A DNA stretch of 5,491 nucleotides from Hyphomicrobiales bacterium (GTDB lineage Bacteria; Pseudomonadota; Alphaproteobacteria; Rhizobiales; S144-23). Under the pieces are notes generated by a model. The model saw only the letters and a program-made list of their open reading frames with translations, had not been told where the DNA came from and searched no databases. Positions 1 through 5,337 of this stretch are shown one piece after another (the first letter of the stretch is position 1; every line of letters starts with the position of its first letter). Made by a program: the position numbers and the translations under genes. The stretch is taken from contig WGBL01000041.1 of NCBI GenBank assembly GCA_015494375.1, forward strand, positions 1 through 5,491. Direction: 5' to 3'.

Positions 1-356
1 ACGAGGAGCTCGAGGGCGGAGGTGCGTCGGCCATGTGTGGCAAGCCGTCGGGGGGAGCGCGCGCTCTTGATATCTGGGCCCGCATCCGCTCGAGTGGCAA
101 GCCGCAGCCGGCAAGGCTGATGGCCAGGAGCGGCGAGGTCTGGGTCGAGCTCATCGACGGCGAGGAGGGGGTCGCGCCCGGCCAGGCGTGCGTCTTTTAC
201 GAAAGCGGCGCGCCCCAAGCGCGCATTCTCGGCGGCGGTTGGATTGCGGCCACCGAGGCGGAGCGGCGCACTGGCGGGGACGGTGTGATTTCAGAAAAAG
301 TGGCCCCGAGAGAAAACCAAGGCCCGGACGTTTTGGCTCCGGCGTCCGGGCGTTGA
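1..356 (+). CDS. mnmA: tRNA-specific 2-thiouridylase MnmA, C-terminal end (5' truncated)
   Basis: This is the last ~117 residues of a gene that enters from the left edge; the reading frame is open from base 3 and ends at TGA 354-356. The visible part is the C-terminal beta-barrel domain of MnmA. It shows an ARIRSSGKPQPARL strand, then VELIDGEEGVAPGQACVFYE and ILGGGWI, the typical closing motifs of the family. MnmA uses sulfur passed from the IscS/Tus relay and ATP to make 2-thiouridine at wobble position 34 of tRNA Lys, Glu and Gln in the cytoplasm. The ATP-binding PP-loop domain and catalytic cysteines lie outside the window. After GGGWI there is a tail of roughly 35 residues, low in conserved character and longer than I expect; its 3' end overlaps a perfect inverted repeat and the first copy of a direct repeat. 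The ATG at 33 lies inside the domain and is not the start. Identity is from motif recall. Confidence 0.85.
   Translation, partial: EELEGGGASAMCGKPSGGARALDIWARIRSSGKPQPARLMARSGEVWVELIDGEEGVAPGQACVFYESGAPQARILGGGWIAATEAERRTGGDGVISEKVAPRENQGPDVLAPASGR
322..351. terminator. GC-rich perfect hairpin at the 3' end of mnmA
   Basis: GCCCGGACG (322-330) and CGTCCGGGC (343-351) form a perfect 9-bp stem with a 12-base loop, ending just before the mnmA stop codon. No T-run follows on the + strand, so a classical intrinsic terminator is doubtful. On the - strand the stem would be followed by a T-rich tract (complement of 310-320), but no gene points that way. It could protect the mRNA 3' end or slow transcription. 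Confidence 0.35.
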
Positions 357-422
357 GCCGCTTCATTGAGCCGCTTTATTGAGCCGTTTCAAGATCGTTA
401 ATGAGCGGTTTCAAGATCGTTG
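353..422. repeat. 13-bp direct repeats nested in a 22-bp tandem duplication
   Basis: Three contiguous 13-bp copies start at 353 (ttgagccgcttca), 366 (ttgagccgcttta) and 379 (ttgagccgtttca). A fourth, atgagcggtttca, lies at 401. The third and fourth copies are each followed by agatcgtt, so 379-400 and 401-422 are two head-to-tail 22-bp copies differing at three positions. The stop codon of mnmA lies within the first copy. The array sits about 30 bp upstream of a possible pyrB promoter. It could be a slippage product or a tandem binding site; a 22-bp period is close to two helical turns. Confidence 0.85.
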
Positions 423-453
423 CCGCCCTTTTCACAGCCTCGCCGTAAGGCGC

Positions 454-482
454 TTGCAGGGTGCGCAAAGTCCCCCTATAGA
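454..482 (+). promoter_or_regulatory. Possible sigma-70 type promoter of pyrB
   Basis: TTGCAG (454-459) and TATAGA (477-482) are separated by 17 bp, the preferred spacing. They match the -35 and -10 consensus at 3 and 4 of 6 positions. Transcription would start around 489, only a few bases before the pyrB ATG at 493, giving an almost leaderless mRNA. That would fit the lack of a Shine-Dalgarno sequence there. This is a by-eye match in a relatively AT-rich patch. Confidence 0.3.
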
Positions 483-492
483 TGCCGCTTTA

Positions 493-1449
493 ATGAGCGC
501 AACACCTCAAGCGAGCGAATTCTCTTTTCCGCATCGCCACCTGCTCTCGGCCGAGGACCTGAGCAGGGACGAGATCGTTGGCCTTCTCGATCTCGCCGAG
601 GCGAGCGCGCGTCAAAGCCGGCAGGTCGACAAGAAAACCGACACACTGCGCGGCCGCACCCAGATCAATCTCTTCTTCGAGCCATCGACCCGCACGCAAA
701 GCTCGTTCGAGCTTGCCGGCAAGCGCCTCGGGGCCGATGTCATGAACATGTCGGTAAAGGCGTCGTCGGTGGCGAAGGGTGAGACGCTCATCGACACCGC
801 CATGACGCTCAATGCCATGCGGCCCGACATCCTGGTGGTGCGGCACCATGCGGCGGGCGCCGTCGAGCTGCTCGCGCAAAAGATCGACTGCTCGGTCGTC
901 AATGCCGGCGACGGCAGCCACCAGCACCCCACCCAGGCGCTTCTCGATGCCCTCACCATTCGCCGCAACAAGGGCCGCATCGAGGGGCTGACCATCGCCA
1001 TTTGCGGCGACATTCGCCATTCGCGGGTGGCGCGCTCGAACATCGCCCTGCTTGGGACGCTGGGGGCGCACTTGCGCATCGTCGCGCCCTCGACGCTTCT
1101 TCCGCCAGAGGCCGACAGCCTCGGCGCCGAGGTTGCGACCAACATGCGCGACGGCCTCAGAGGGGCCGACGTGATCATGATGCTGAGGCTCCAGTTCGAG
1201 CGCATGAGTGGCGCCTATGTACCCTCGACGCGGGAGTATTTCCATTTCTTCGGGCTCGATCAGGAAAAGCTCGGCTGGGCCAAGCCCGATGCGCTCATCA
1301 TGCACCCGGGCCCCATGAACCGGGGTGTCGAGATCCAGTCCTCGGTGGCCGACGCGCCGCGCAGCGTCATTCGCGAGCAGGTGGAGATGGGGGTTGCGGT
1401 GCGCATGGCGGTGCTGAGCGCCCTGGCCCGCCACCTGCCCAACGCCTGA
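493..1449 (+). CDS. pyrB: Aspartate carbamoyltransferase catalytic subunit PyrB
   Basis: A 318-residue protein, normal length for the ATCase catalytic chain. It condenses carbamoyl phosphate and aspartate to N-carbamoyl-aspartate, the committed step of pyrimidine synthesis, in the cytoplasm. The carbamoyl-phosphate loop STRT is at 65-68, the 80s-loop equivalent SSVAKGET at 91-98 with Lys95, RH at 117-118, HPTQ at 145-148, GDIRHSRVARS with Arg178, LRLQ with Arg232 and Gln234, and HPGPMNRG at 271-278. All active-site residues I can place are present. The HPGPMNRG form is the type found in ATCases that work with a PyrC-like partner instead of PyrI, and a PyrC-like gene follows. The ATG at 493 is chosen because relatives begin a few residues before FPHRHL; an in-frame TTG at 379 would add 38 residues coded across the direct repeats. 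No Shine-Dalgarno sequence precedes 493. Confidence 0.95.
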   Translation: MSATPQASEFSFPHRHLLSAEDLSRDEIVGLLDLAEASARQSRQVDKKTDTLRGRTQINLFFEPSTRTQSSFELAGKRLGADVMNMSVKASSVAKGETLIDTAMTLNAMRPDILVVRHHAAGAVELLAQKIDCSVVNAGDGSHQHPTQALLDALTIRRNKGRIEGLTIAICGDIRHSRVARSNIALLGTLGAHLRIVAPSTLLPPEADSLGAEVATNMRDGLRGADVIMMLRLQFERMSGAYVPSTREYFHFFGLDQEKLGWAKPDALIMHPGPMNRGVEIQSSVADAPRSVIREQVEMGVAVRMAVLSALARHLPNA

Positions 1450-1480
1450 GGCATGCGCGGAGCCATGACACGGCCGGGCT

Positions 1481-1595
1481 CGCGCCAGATGGAGCAGCGA
1501 TGCGCCAGACGAGGCAGCGATGGGCCAGATGGGGCAGCGATGGGCCAGATGGGGCAGCAGCCAGATGGGGGCACTGACCCGATGGGGGCAGCGAG
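1481..1595. repeat. 20-bp tandem repeat filling the pyrB-pyrC gap
   Basis: Four contiguous 20-bp units start at 1481, 1501, 1521 and 1541. The third is tgggccagatggggcagcga, and the fourth differs from it only at the last base or two. Shortened, degenerate copies (ccagatgggggca at 1561, cgatgggggcagcgag near 1580) continue to the base before the pyrC start codon, so the repeat supplies the whole translation-initiation region of pyrC. There is no perfect GGAGG; the G-rich run at 1584-1588 is the only ribosome-binding candidate. A 20-bp unit shifts frame at each copy, as expected for non-coding sequence. Confidence 0.9.
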
Positions 1596-3008
1596 ATGAC
1601 AAGGGCCGAGGCGCACCGACATGAGGAGGCCGAGCGTCCCCTCGCCCTTATCAATGCGCGACTGCTCGACCCGGCGAGCGGGCGCGACGAGCCGGGCGGC
1701 TTGCTCATCGAGCAGGGGCGCATCAGCGCCCTCGGCCCCGAGCTCAGGCGCAATGCGCCCGAAGGTGCCCGGGTGATCGACTGCGCAGGCCATGTGCTGG
1801 CGCCGGGCCTCATCGACATGCAGGTTGCCACCGGCGAGCCCGGCAACGAGCACCGCGAGACACTCGCCACCGCCAGTCGCGCCGCTGCAGCCGGGGGTGT
1901 CACCACCATGGTGACCATGCCCAACACCGAGCCCGTCATGGACGACGTGGCGCTTATCGATTTCGTGCTGAGGCGGGCACGCGACACGGCGGTTGTCCAT
2001 GTCCATCCCATGGCCGCGCTCACCCCCGGGCTCGAGGGCGAGGGCATTGCCGAGATCGGTCTCCTCAAGGCGGCCGGTGCGATTGCCTTTACCAATGGCG
2101 CAAAAAGCGTTGCCAATGCCCGCGTCATGCGCCGCCTGCTCGAGTATGCCAAGGACTTCGACGCCCTCGTTGTGCATCATACCGAGGACCCCGATCTTGC
2201 CGCGGGCGGTGTCATGAACGAGGGCGCGGTCGCGAGCCGGCTCGGGCTTGCTGGCATTCCGCGGGCGGCGGAGACGATCACGCTCGAGCGCGACATTCGC
2301 CTCGTCGCGCTTACGGGGGGGCGCTATCATGCGGCGGTGCTCACGTGTGCGGAATCGCTTGCCGTCATTCGTGCGGCCAAGAAGGCAGGGCTGCCGGTGA
2401 GCTGCGGGACTTCGATCAACCACGCCACCCTCAACGAGAATGACGTTCGCCCTTACCGCACATTCTTCAAGCTGCGCCCGCCGTTGCGCAGCGAGACGGA
2501 TCGGGCGGCGGTGGTGGCGGGGATTGCGGACGGCACCATCGATGTCATCGTCTCGGCCCACGACCCGCAGGACGTCGAGGTCAAGCGCCGCCCGTTCGAG
2601 GAGGCGGCGTTCGGCGCCATCGGCCTCGAGACCCTGCTCCCCGCCGCCCTCAGGCTCTATCATGCGGGCGACATCGACCTCTTGAGGCTGCTTGCGGCCA
2701 TGACCATCAATCCGGCGCGGCTTCTGGGGCTCGAGGCGGGGCGGCTCGCCGAAGGCGCTCCGGCCGATCTCATCGTTCTCGATCTCGATGCCCCCTGGGT
2801 CGTCGATCCCGCACTGCTCAAGTCGCGCTCGAAGAACACGCCCTTTGATGAGGCGCGGATGCAAGGCCGCGTGCTGCGCACCTTTGTCTCGGGGCGTGAA
2901 GTCTATCGCCACAACGGAGGAGACGAGCGTGGCCTCGTCGGAGGACAGGAGGGCGAACACGACGGAGGAGACGACGAAGTCCACGCGGGAGGAAAAGGGC
3001 CGACATGA
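1596..3008 (+). CDS. pyrC: PyrC-type dihydroorotase homologue, predicted non-catalytic (pseudo-dihydroorotase)
   Basis: A 470-residue amidohydrolase-fold protein that would usually be annotated as dihydroorotase. The family converts carbamoyl-aspartate to dihydroorotate using metals held by HxH, Asp and His residues. Here the HxH after GLID is Gln76-Val77-Ala78, the bridging Asp of FTDDG is Asn167 (FTNG), the later metal His aligns with Val248, and the catalytic Asp of the TDHAPH motif is Ala321 (SAHDPQ). His195 in HTED remains. It is therefore probably inactive and serves as a structural partner of PyrB, like the pyrC' (PyrX) chain of Pseudomonas ATCase. The alignment is by eye; the HxH and Asp losses are the surest. 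The fold continues to VSGREVYR (431-438), the usual end. Residues 439-470 are an added tail of four octapeptides, each with GG at its third and fourth positions, coded by a 24-bp repeat. The ATG is preceded by the 20-bp repeat, and the stop overlaps plsY by ATGA. Confidence 0.9.
   Translation: MTRAEAHRHEEAERPLALINARLLDPASGRDEPGGLLIEQGRISALGPELRRNAPEGARVIDCAGHVLAPGLIDMQVATGEPGNEHRETLATASRAAAAGGVTTMVTMPNTEPVMDDVALIDFVLRRARDTAVVHVHPMAALTPGLEGEGIAEIGLLKAAGAIAFTNGAKSVANARVMRRLLEYAKDFDALVVHHTEDPDLAAGGVMNEGAVASRLGLAGIPRAAETITLERDIRLVALTGGRYHAAVLTCAESLAVIRAAKKAGLPVSCGTSINHATLNENDVRPYRTFFKLRPPLRSETDRAAVVAGIADGTIDVIVSAHDPQDVEVKRRPFEEAAFGAIGLETLLPAALRLYHAGDIDLLRLLAAMTINPARLLGLEAGRLAEGAPADLIVLDLDAPWVVDPALLKSRSKNTPFDEARMQGRVLRTFVSGREVYRHNGGDERGLVGGQEGEHDGGDDEVHAGGKGPT
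2910..3005. repeat. Four 24-bp repeats carrying GGAGGA, coding the PyrC tail
   Basis: GGAGGA occurs at 2916, 2940, 2964 and 2988, exactly 24 bp apart. Copies one and three match at about 18 of 24 bases; the second halves of copies two and four have diverged. In the pyrC frame each unit is one octapeptide: HNGGDERG, LVGGQEGE, HDGGDDEV, HAGGKGPT. The fourth ends exactly at the pyrC stop. The unit contains a strong Shine-Dalgarno core, and the last copy is positioned to serve plsY. Confidence 0.85.
2987..2993 (+). promoter_or_regulatory. Ribosome binding site of plsY, last copy of the repeated core
   Basis: GGGAGGA at 2987-2993 lies 11 bases before the ATG at 3005. It is the fourth of four GGAGGA cores in the 24-bp array, so plsY initiation is embedded in the pyrC tail. 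With the ATGA overlap, plsY translation is probably coupled to pyrC. Confidence 0.6.
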
Positions 3009-3679
3009 GCGCATGGGCGACGTCGTTTGTGACAGGCTGGCTCGCAACACCCTGGCTCGGCACACCTTGGCTGGGCACACCTTGGCTCGGGACATCATGG
3101 CTCGCTTGGGGGGTGGCGCTGGTGCTTGGCTATGGCCTGGGCGCCATTCCGTTCGGGCTACTTCTTACGCGGCTTGCAGGGCTTGGCGACGTTCGCAAGA
3201 TCGGCTCGGGCAACATTGGCGCCACCAATGTCTTGCGGACGGGGCACAAAGGCATCGCCCTTCTCACCCTTCTCGGCGACATCGGCAAGGGCACGCTCGG
3301 TGCGCTTCTCGGCGGCGCCTTGGCGGGCCCCGAAGGGGCCATTGCGGGCGGGCTCGGTGCCTTTCTCGGCCATCTCTATTCGTTCTGGCTGGCCTTTGAG
3401 GGCGGCAAGGGCGTGGCGACCTTCATTGGTGTGCTGATCGCCTGGCTGCCGCTCGCGGCCATTGTCTTTTGTGCGATCTGGCTTGGTGTTGCGGTGCTCA
3501 CGCGCTATTCATCGCTGGCGGCGCTCCTGGCCAGTCTCTCGGCGCCGCTCCTGATTGGCTGGCACATGGGCGGGCCGGGCCTTGTCATTGTGCTGGCCAT
3601 GACGGCGCTCCTCTATTATCGTCACCGCGCCAATATTGCGCGGCTTTTCAAAGGGGCCGAGTCGCGCATAGGCGATTAG
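3005..3679 (+). CDS. plsY: Acyl-phosphate:glycerol-3-phosphate acyltransferase PlsY
   Basis: A 224-residue, very hydrophobic inner-membrane protein. PlsY transfers the acyl group from acyl-phosphate (made by PlsX) to glycerol-3-phosphate to form lysophosphatidic acid. The three family motifs on the cytoplasmic side are present: GSGNIGATN (67-75), GDIGKG (91-96), and His123 followed by GGKGVAT (133-139). The C-terminal RHRANIARLFKG (206-217) is also typical. Family members have five membrane helices with the N-terminus outside; the first helix here is about 36-56 (GVALVLGYGLGAIPFGLLL). Ahead of it is an unusual extension with five pentapeptides T-x-W-L-(G/A) at residues 10-34, coded by a 15-bp tandem repeat, so it would lie on the periplasmic face. 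The ATG at 3005 overlaps the pyrC stop and has a good ribosome binding site. A GTG at 3113 would remove the extension but its G-run is too close. Confidence 0.93.
   Translation: MSAWATSFVTGWLATPWLGTPWLGTPWLGTSWLAWGVALVLGYGLGAIPFGLLLTRLAGLGDVRKIGSGNIGATNVLRTGHKGIALLTLLGDIGKGTLGALLGGALAGPEGAIAGGLGAFLGHLYSFWLAFEGGKGVATFIGVLIAWLPLAAIVFCAIWLGVAVLTRYSSLAALLASLSAPLLIGWHMGGPGLVIVLAMTALLYYRHRANIARLFKGAESRIGD
3032..3106. repeat. Five 15-bp tandem repeats in the 5' end of plsY
   Basis: Units start at 3032, 3047, 3062, 3077 and 3092; the two most alike are acaccttggctgggc and acaccttggctcggg. All stay in frame and read TGWLA, TPWLG, TPWLG, TPWLG, TSWLA. The central three copies are nearly identical, which suggests recent expansion. 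The array begins only 27 bp after the plsY start codon and about 26 bp after the 24-bp array ends, but the two units are unrelated in sequence. Confidence 0.95.
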
Positions 3680-3835
3680 GGAGACTGGGCGCAATCGCGC
3701 GTACCAAGGGGCGGTGCCGCAAGGGGGGGGCGCAAGGCTGAGACCATTTGGATCCGCGACGGCCGCAAGACCCACGAGCCAAGGCGCGGTGGGTGGGCTC
3801 CGAGATGTCGGCGCAGCCCGAGGAGAGAGTATTCG
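3680..3835. other. plsY-dprA intergenic region, no clear signal except the dprA ribosome binding site
   Basis: I see no terminator, no convincing promoter and no tandem repeat in this 156-bp gap, making it the exception among the junctions here. It holds a run of eight Gs (3723-3730) and two similar 14-mers about 75 bp apart (accaaggggcggtg at 3703, gccaaggcgcggtg at 3778). The plsY/dprA reading frame has no stop codon from 3680 onward and no ATG, GTG or TTG until 3836, so plsY and dprA lie in the same frame, separated by a single TAG (3677-3679). Confidence 0.6.
3820..3826 (+). promoter_or_regulatory. Ribosome binding site deciding the TTG start of dprA
   Basis: GAGGAGA at 3820-3826 is a strong Shine-Dalgarno match; its GAGGAG core ends 10 bases before the TTG at 3836. 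No other ATG, GTG or TTG occurs in this frame between the plsY stop and the conserved DprA sequence, so this site settles the start. Confidence 0.65.
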
Positions 3836-5053
3836 TTGGCGGATCAACCGCGAGCTTCGGGGGCGCGTTCTGGGCCACCTAGGAGCGATCACCCGGATGA
3901 CCGAGGAGGGGCCAAGGCCGGGCCGGCCCTGAGCCGGGCGCAGAAGCTTGCCTGGCTGCGCCTCATTCGATCGGAAAATGTGGGGCCCGTCACCTTTCGC
4001 GATCTTGTCAACCACTTCGGTGGTGCGGAGGCCGCCCTCGAGGCGCTGCCCACGCTTTCCCGACGCGGTGGCGCACGGCGCGCCTTGCGGATCGCCACAA
4101 GCGCCGAGGCCGAGCGCGAATGGCGGCGCGCCGAGGCCCACGGGGCCTGCCTGGTGGCGATCGGCGAGCCCGGCTATCCAGAATGGCTCGCCGCCCTCGA
4201 GGCGCCGCCACCACTCCTTTATGTCAAGGGACGCAAGGCGCTTGCCGCCGAGCCCATCGTCGCCATCGTTGGTGCGCGCAACGGCTCGGCGGCGGGACAG
4301 AAGATGGCCCGTCTGCTGGCCGAGGGGCTGGGCCAGGCGGGCATTGTCGTTGCCTCGGGGCTTGCCAGGGGCATCGATGGGGCCGCGCACCGGGCGGCGC
4401 TCGAGCGTGGCACCATTGCCGTCGTCGCCGGAGGCATCGACGTCGTCTATCCCCCCGAGCACCGGCGCTTGCAGGCGGCGATCGCCGAACAGGGCCTGCT
4501 CATCAGCGAGCGGGCGCCAGGCACGGTGCCGCGCGGTCAGGATTTTCCGCGGCGTAATCGCATCATTTCGGGCATTTCGGCGGCTGTGGTGGTGGTCGAG
4601 GCGGCGCGGCGCTCGGGCTCGCTGATCACGGCGCGCTTCGCGCTCGAGCAGGGCCGCGAGGTCTTTGCGGTGCCGGGCCATCCGCTCGATCCGCGGGCCG
4701 CCGGCACCAATGCGCTCCTCAGGAAAGGAGCGAGCCTTTGCACCTCAGTCGATGACGTGATCGAGTGCCTCGCCCCCATACTCGACAGCCCGCCGCCTGC
4801 GCGTGCGCCGCGGTTTCTTGAAACGCTTGATGATGGAACAACGGATGCCGAAACCGTCGATTGGTCCGAGCCGCTGCCCGAGAGCGATCGTGAGCGGGTG
4901 GTGGCTGCGCTCGGGGCCGCGCCCATTGAGATTGACGAGCTTTGCCGCGCCACCGAGCTTGACAGCCGGCGTGTGCGCGTGGTGCTGCTTGAGCTCGAGC
5001 TTGCCGGCCGTCTCGAGCGCCATGCCCAGCAGCTCGTCTCGCTGCGATCGTAA
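3836..5053 (+). CDS. dprA: DNA processing protein DprA (Smf)
   Basis: A 405-residue cytoplasmic protein. DprA binds incoming single-stranded DNA, protects it and loads RecA during natural transformation; it is also widespread in species not known to be competent. Domains in order: a basic, low-complexity leader (1-30), an N-terminal helical SAM-like region (about 32-90, LAWLRLIRSENVGPVTF), the Rossmann-type DprA domain (about 100-305) and a C-terminal winged-helix domain (about 348-402). Motifs seen are GARNGSAAG (146-154), SGLARGIDGAAH (174-185), AGGIDVVYPPEH (198-209), the FPRRNRIISGIS region (237-248), RSGSLITAR (259-267) and GREVFAVPGHPLD (273-285). The length is normal for alphaproteobacterial members with the winged helix. 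TTG at 3836 is the only start codon before the conserved region and has a good ribosome binding site. A topA gene commonly follows dprA in related genomes as I recall, but here it does not. Confidence 0.95.
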   Translation: MADQPRASGARSGPPRSDHPDDRGGAKAGPALSRAQKLAWLRLIRSENVGPVTFRDLVNHFGGAEAALEALPTLSRRGGARRALRIATSAEAEREWRRAEAHGACLVAIGEPGYPEWLAALEAPPPLLYVKGRKALAAEPIVAIVGARNGSAAGQKMARLLAEGLGQAGIVVASGLARGIDGAAHRAALERGTIAVVAGGIDVVYPPEHRRLQAAIAEQGLLISERAPGTVPRGQDFPRRNRIISGISAAVVVVEAARRSGSLITARFALEQGREVFAVPGHPLDPRAAGTNALLRKGASLCTSVDDVIECLAPILDSPPPARAPRFLETLDDGTTDAETVDWSEPLPESDRERVVAALGAAPIEIDELCRATELDSRRVRVVLLELELAGRLERHAQQLVSLRS

Positions 5054-5055
5054 GC

Positions 5056-5094
5056 GGGCCAGGGGACTGGGCCAGGGGACCGGACCAAGGGAGG
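5056..5094. repeat. Three 13-bp tandem repeats just after dprA
   Basis: gggccaggggact (5056-5068), gggccaggggacc (5069-5081) and the diverged ggaccaagggagg (5082-5094) follow each other directly, beginning two bases after the dprA TAA. The first two differ at one base. No hairpin or T-run is associated, so it does not look like a terminator. Confidence 0.8.
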
Positions 5095-5117
5095 ATGCGC
5101 CTGAACGGGAGTCATAG

Positions 5118-5150
5118 AGATAGGGCGGAGATAGGGCGGAGATAGGGCGG
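5118..5150. repeat. Three identical 11-bp tandem repeats between dprA and pcm
   Basis: agatagggcgg occurs three times without mismatch or spacer (5118, 5129, 5140). It lies 23 bp after the neighbouring 13-bp array and is unrelated to it. 11 bp is near one helical turn, so a same-face protein array is possible, but perfect copies also fit recent slippage. The rest of the 284-bp gap (5151-5337) shows no convincing promoter or RNA structure. Confidence 0.9.
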
Positions 5151-5337
5151 CGAATGAACGAAACCGCTCCGCTGATCTTGCCTTGCTGCGCCTGCCTCTT
5201 GCATGGCGCGGCATTTCTCGGCACTAAACCGCGGGCCGCAGGGACTTTGGGACCCTTCAAAGGACGCAACGGCTGCCGGCCGGGGCCAGGAAACGATACC
5301 CAATGATCGTCGGCATTGCGAAGAGCAGGTTCGGGCA

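Noticed and set aside
33..35. ATG at 33 as the start of an independent small gene
   Set aside because: The frame is open to the window edge and the ATG falls within the MnmA C-terminal domain.
379..492. TTG at 379 as an upstream start for pyrB
   Set aside because: It would add 38 residues coded by direct repeats and promoter-like sequence, has no ribosome binding site, and relatives start just before FPHRHL.
1481..1595. CRISPR array or other spacer-separated repeat
   Set aside because: Units are contiguous with no unique spacers; the same is true of every array in the window.
490..1602. 370-codon open frame on the - strand opposite pyrB
   Set aside because: Antisense shadow of pyrB, whose active-site motifs are all intact on the + strand.
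1260..3098. 612-codon open frame on the - strand across pyrB, pyrC and plsY
   Set aside because: It lies antisense to three confidently identified genes; the low-complexity Arg-rich translation is typical of shadow frames in GC-rich DNA.
3680..3720. Terminator after plsY using the cgcgc-rich sequence
   Set aside because: The two arms do not pair when written out and no T-run follows.
3509..4681. 390-codon open frame on the - strand across plsY and dprA
   Set aside because: Shadow of dprA, with no recognisable domain and an Arg/Pro-rich composition.
5199..5229. Promoter for pcm from TTGCAT and a TAAA-containing element
   Set aside because: Spacing of 18-19 bp and a poor -10 match; no better than chance in this stretch.
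5235..5290. Terminator or RNA hairpin around ctttg...caaag and the ccggccgg palindrome
   Set aside because: Stems are about five base pairs and there is no T-run.
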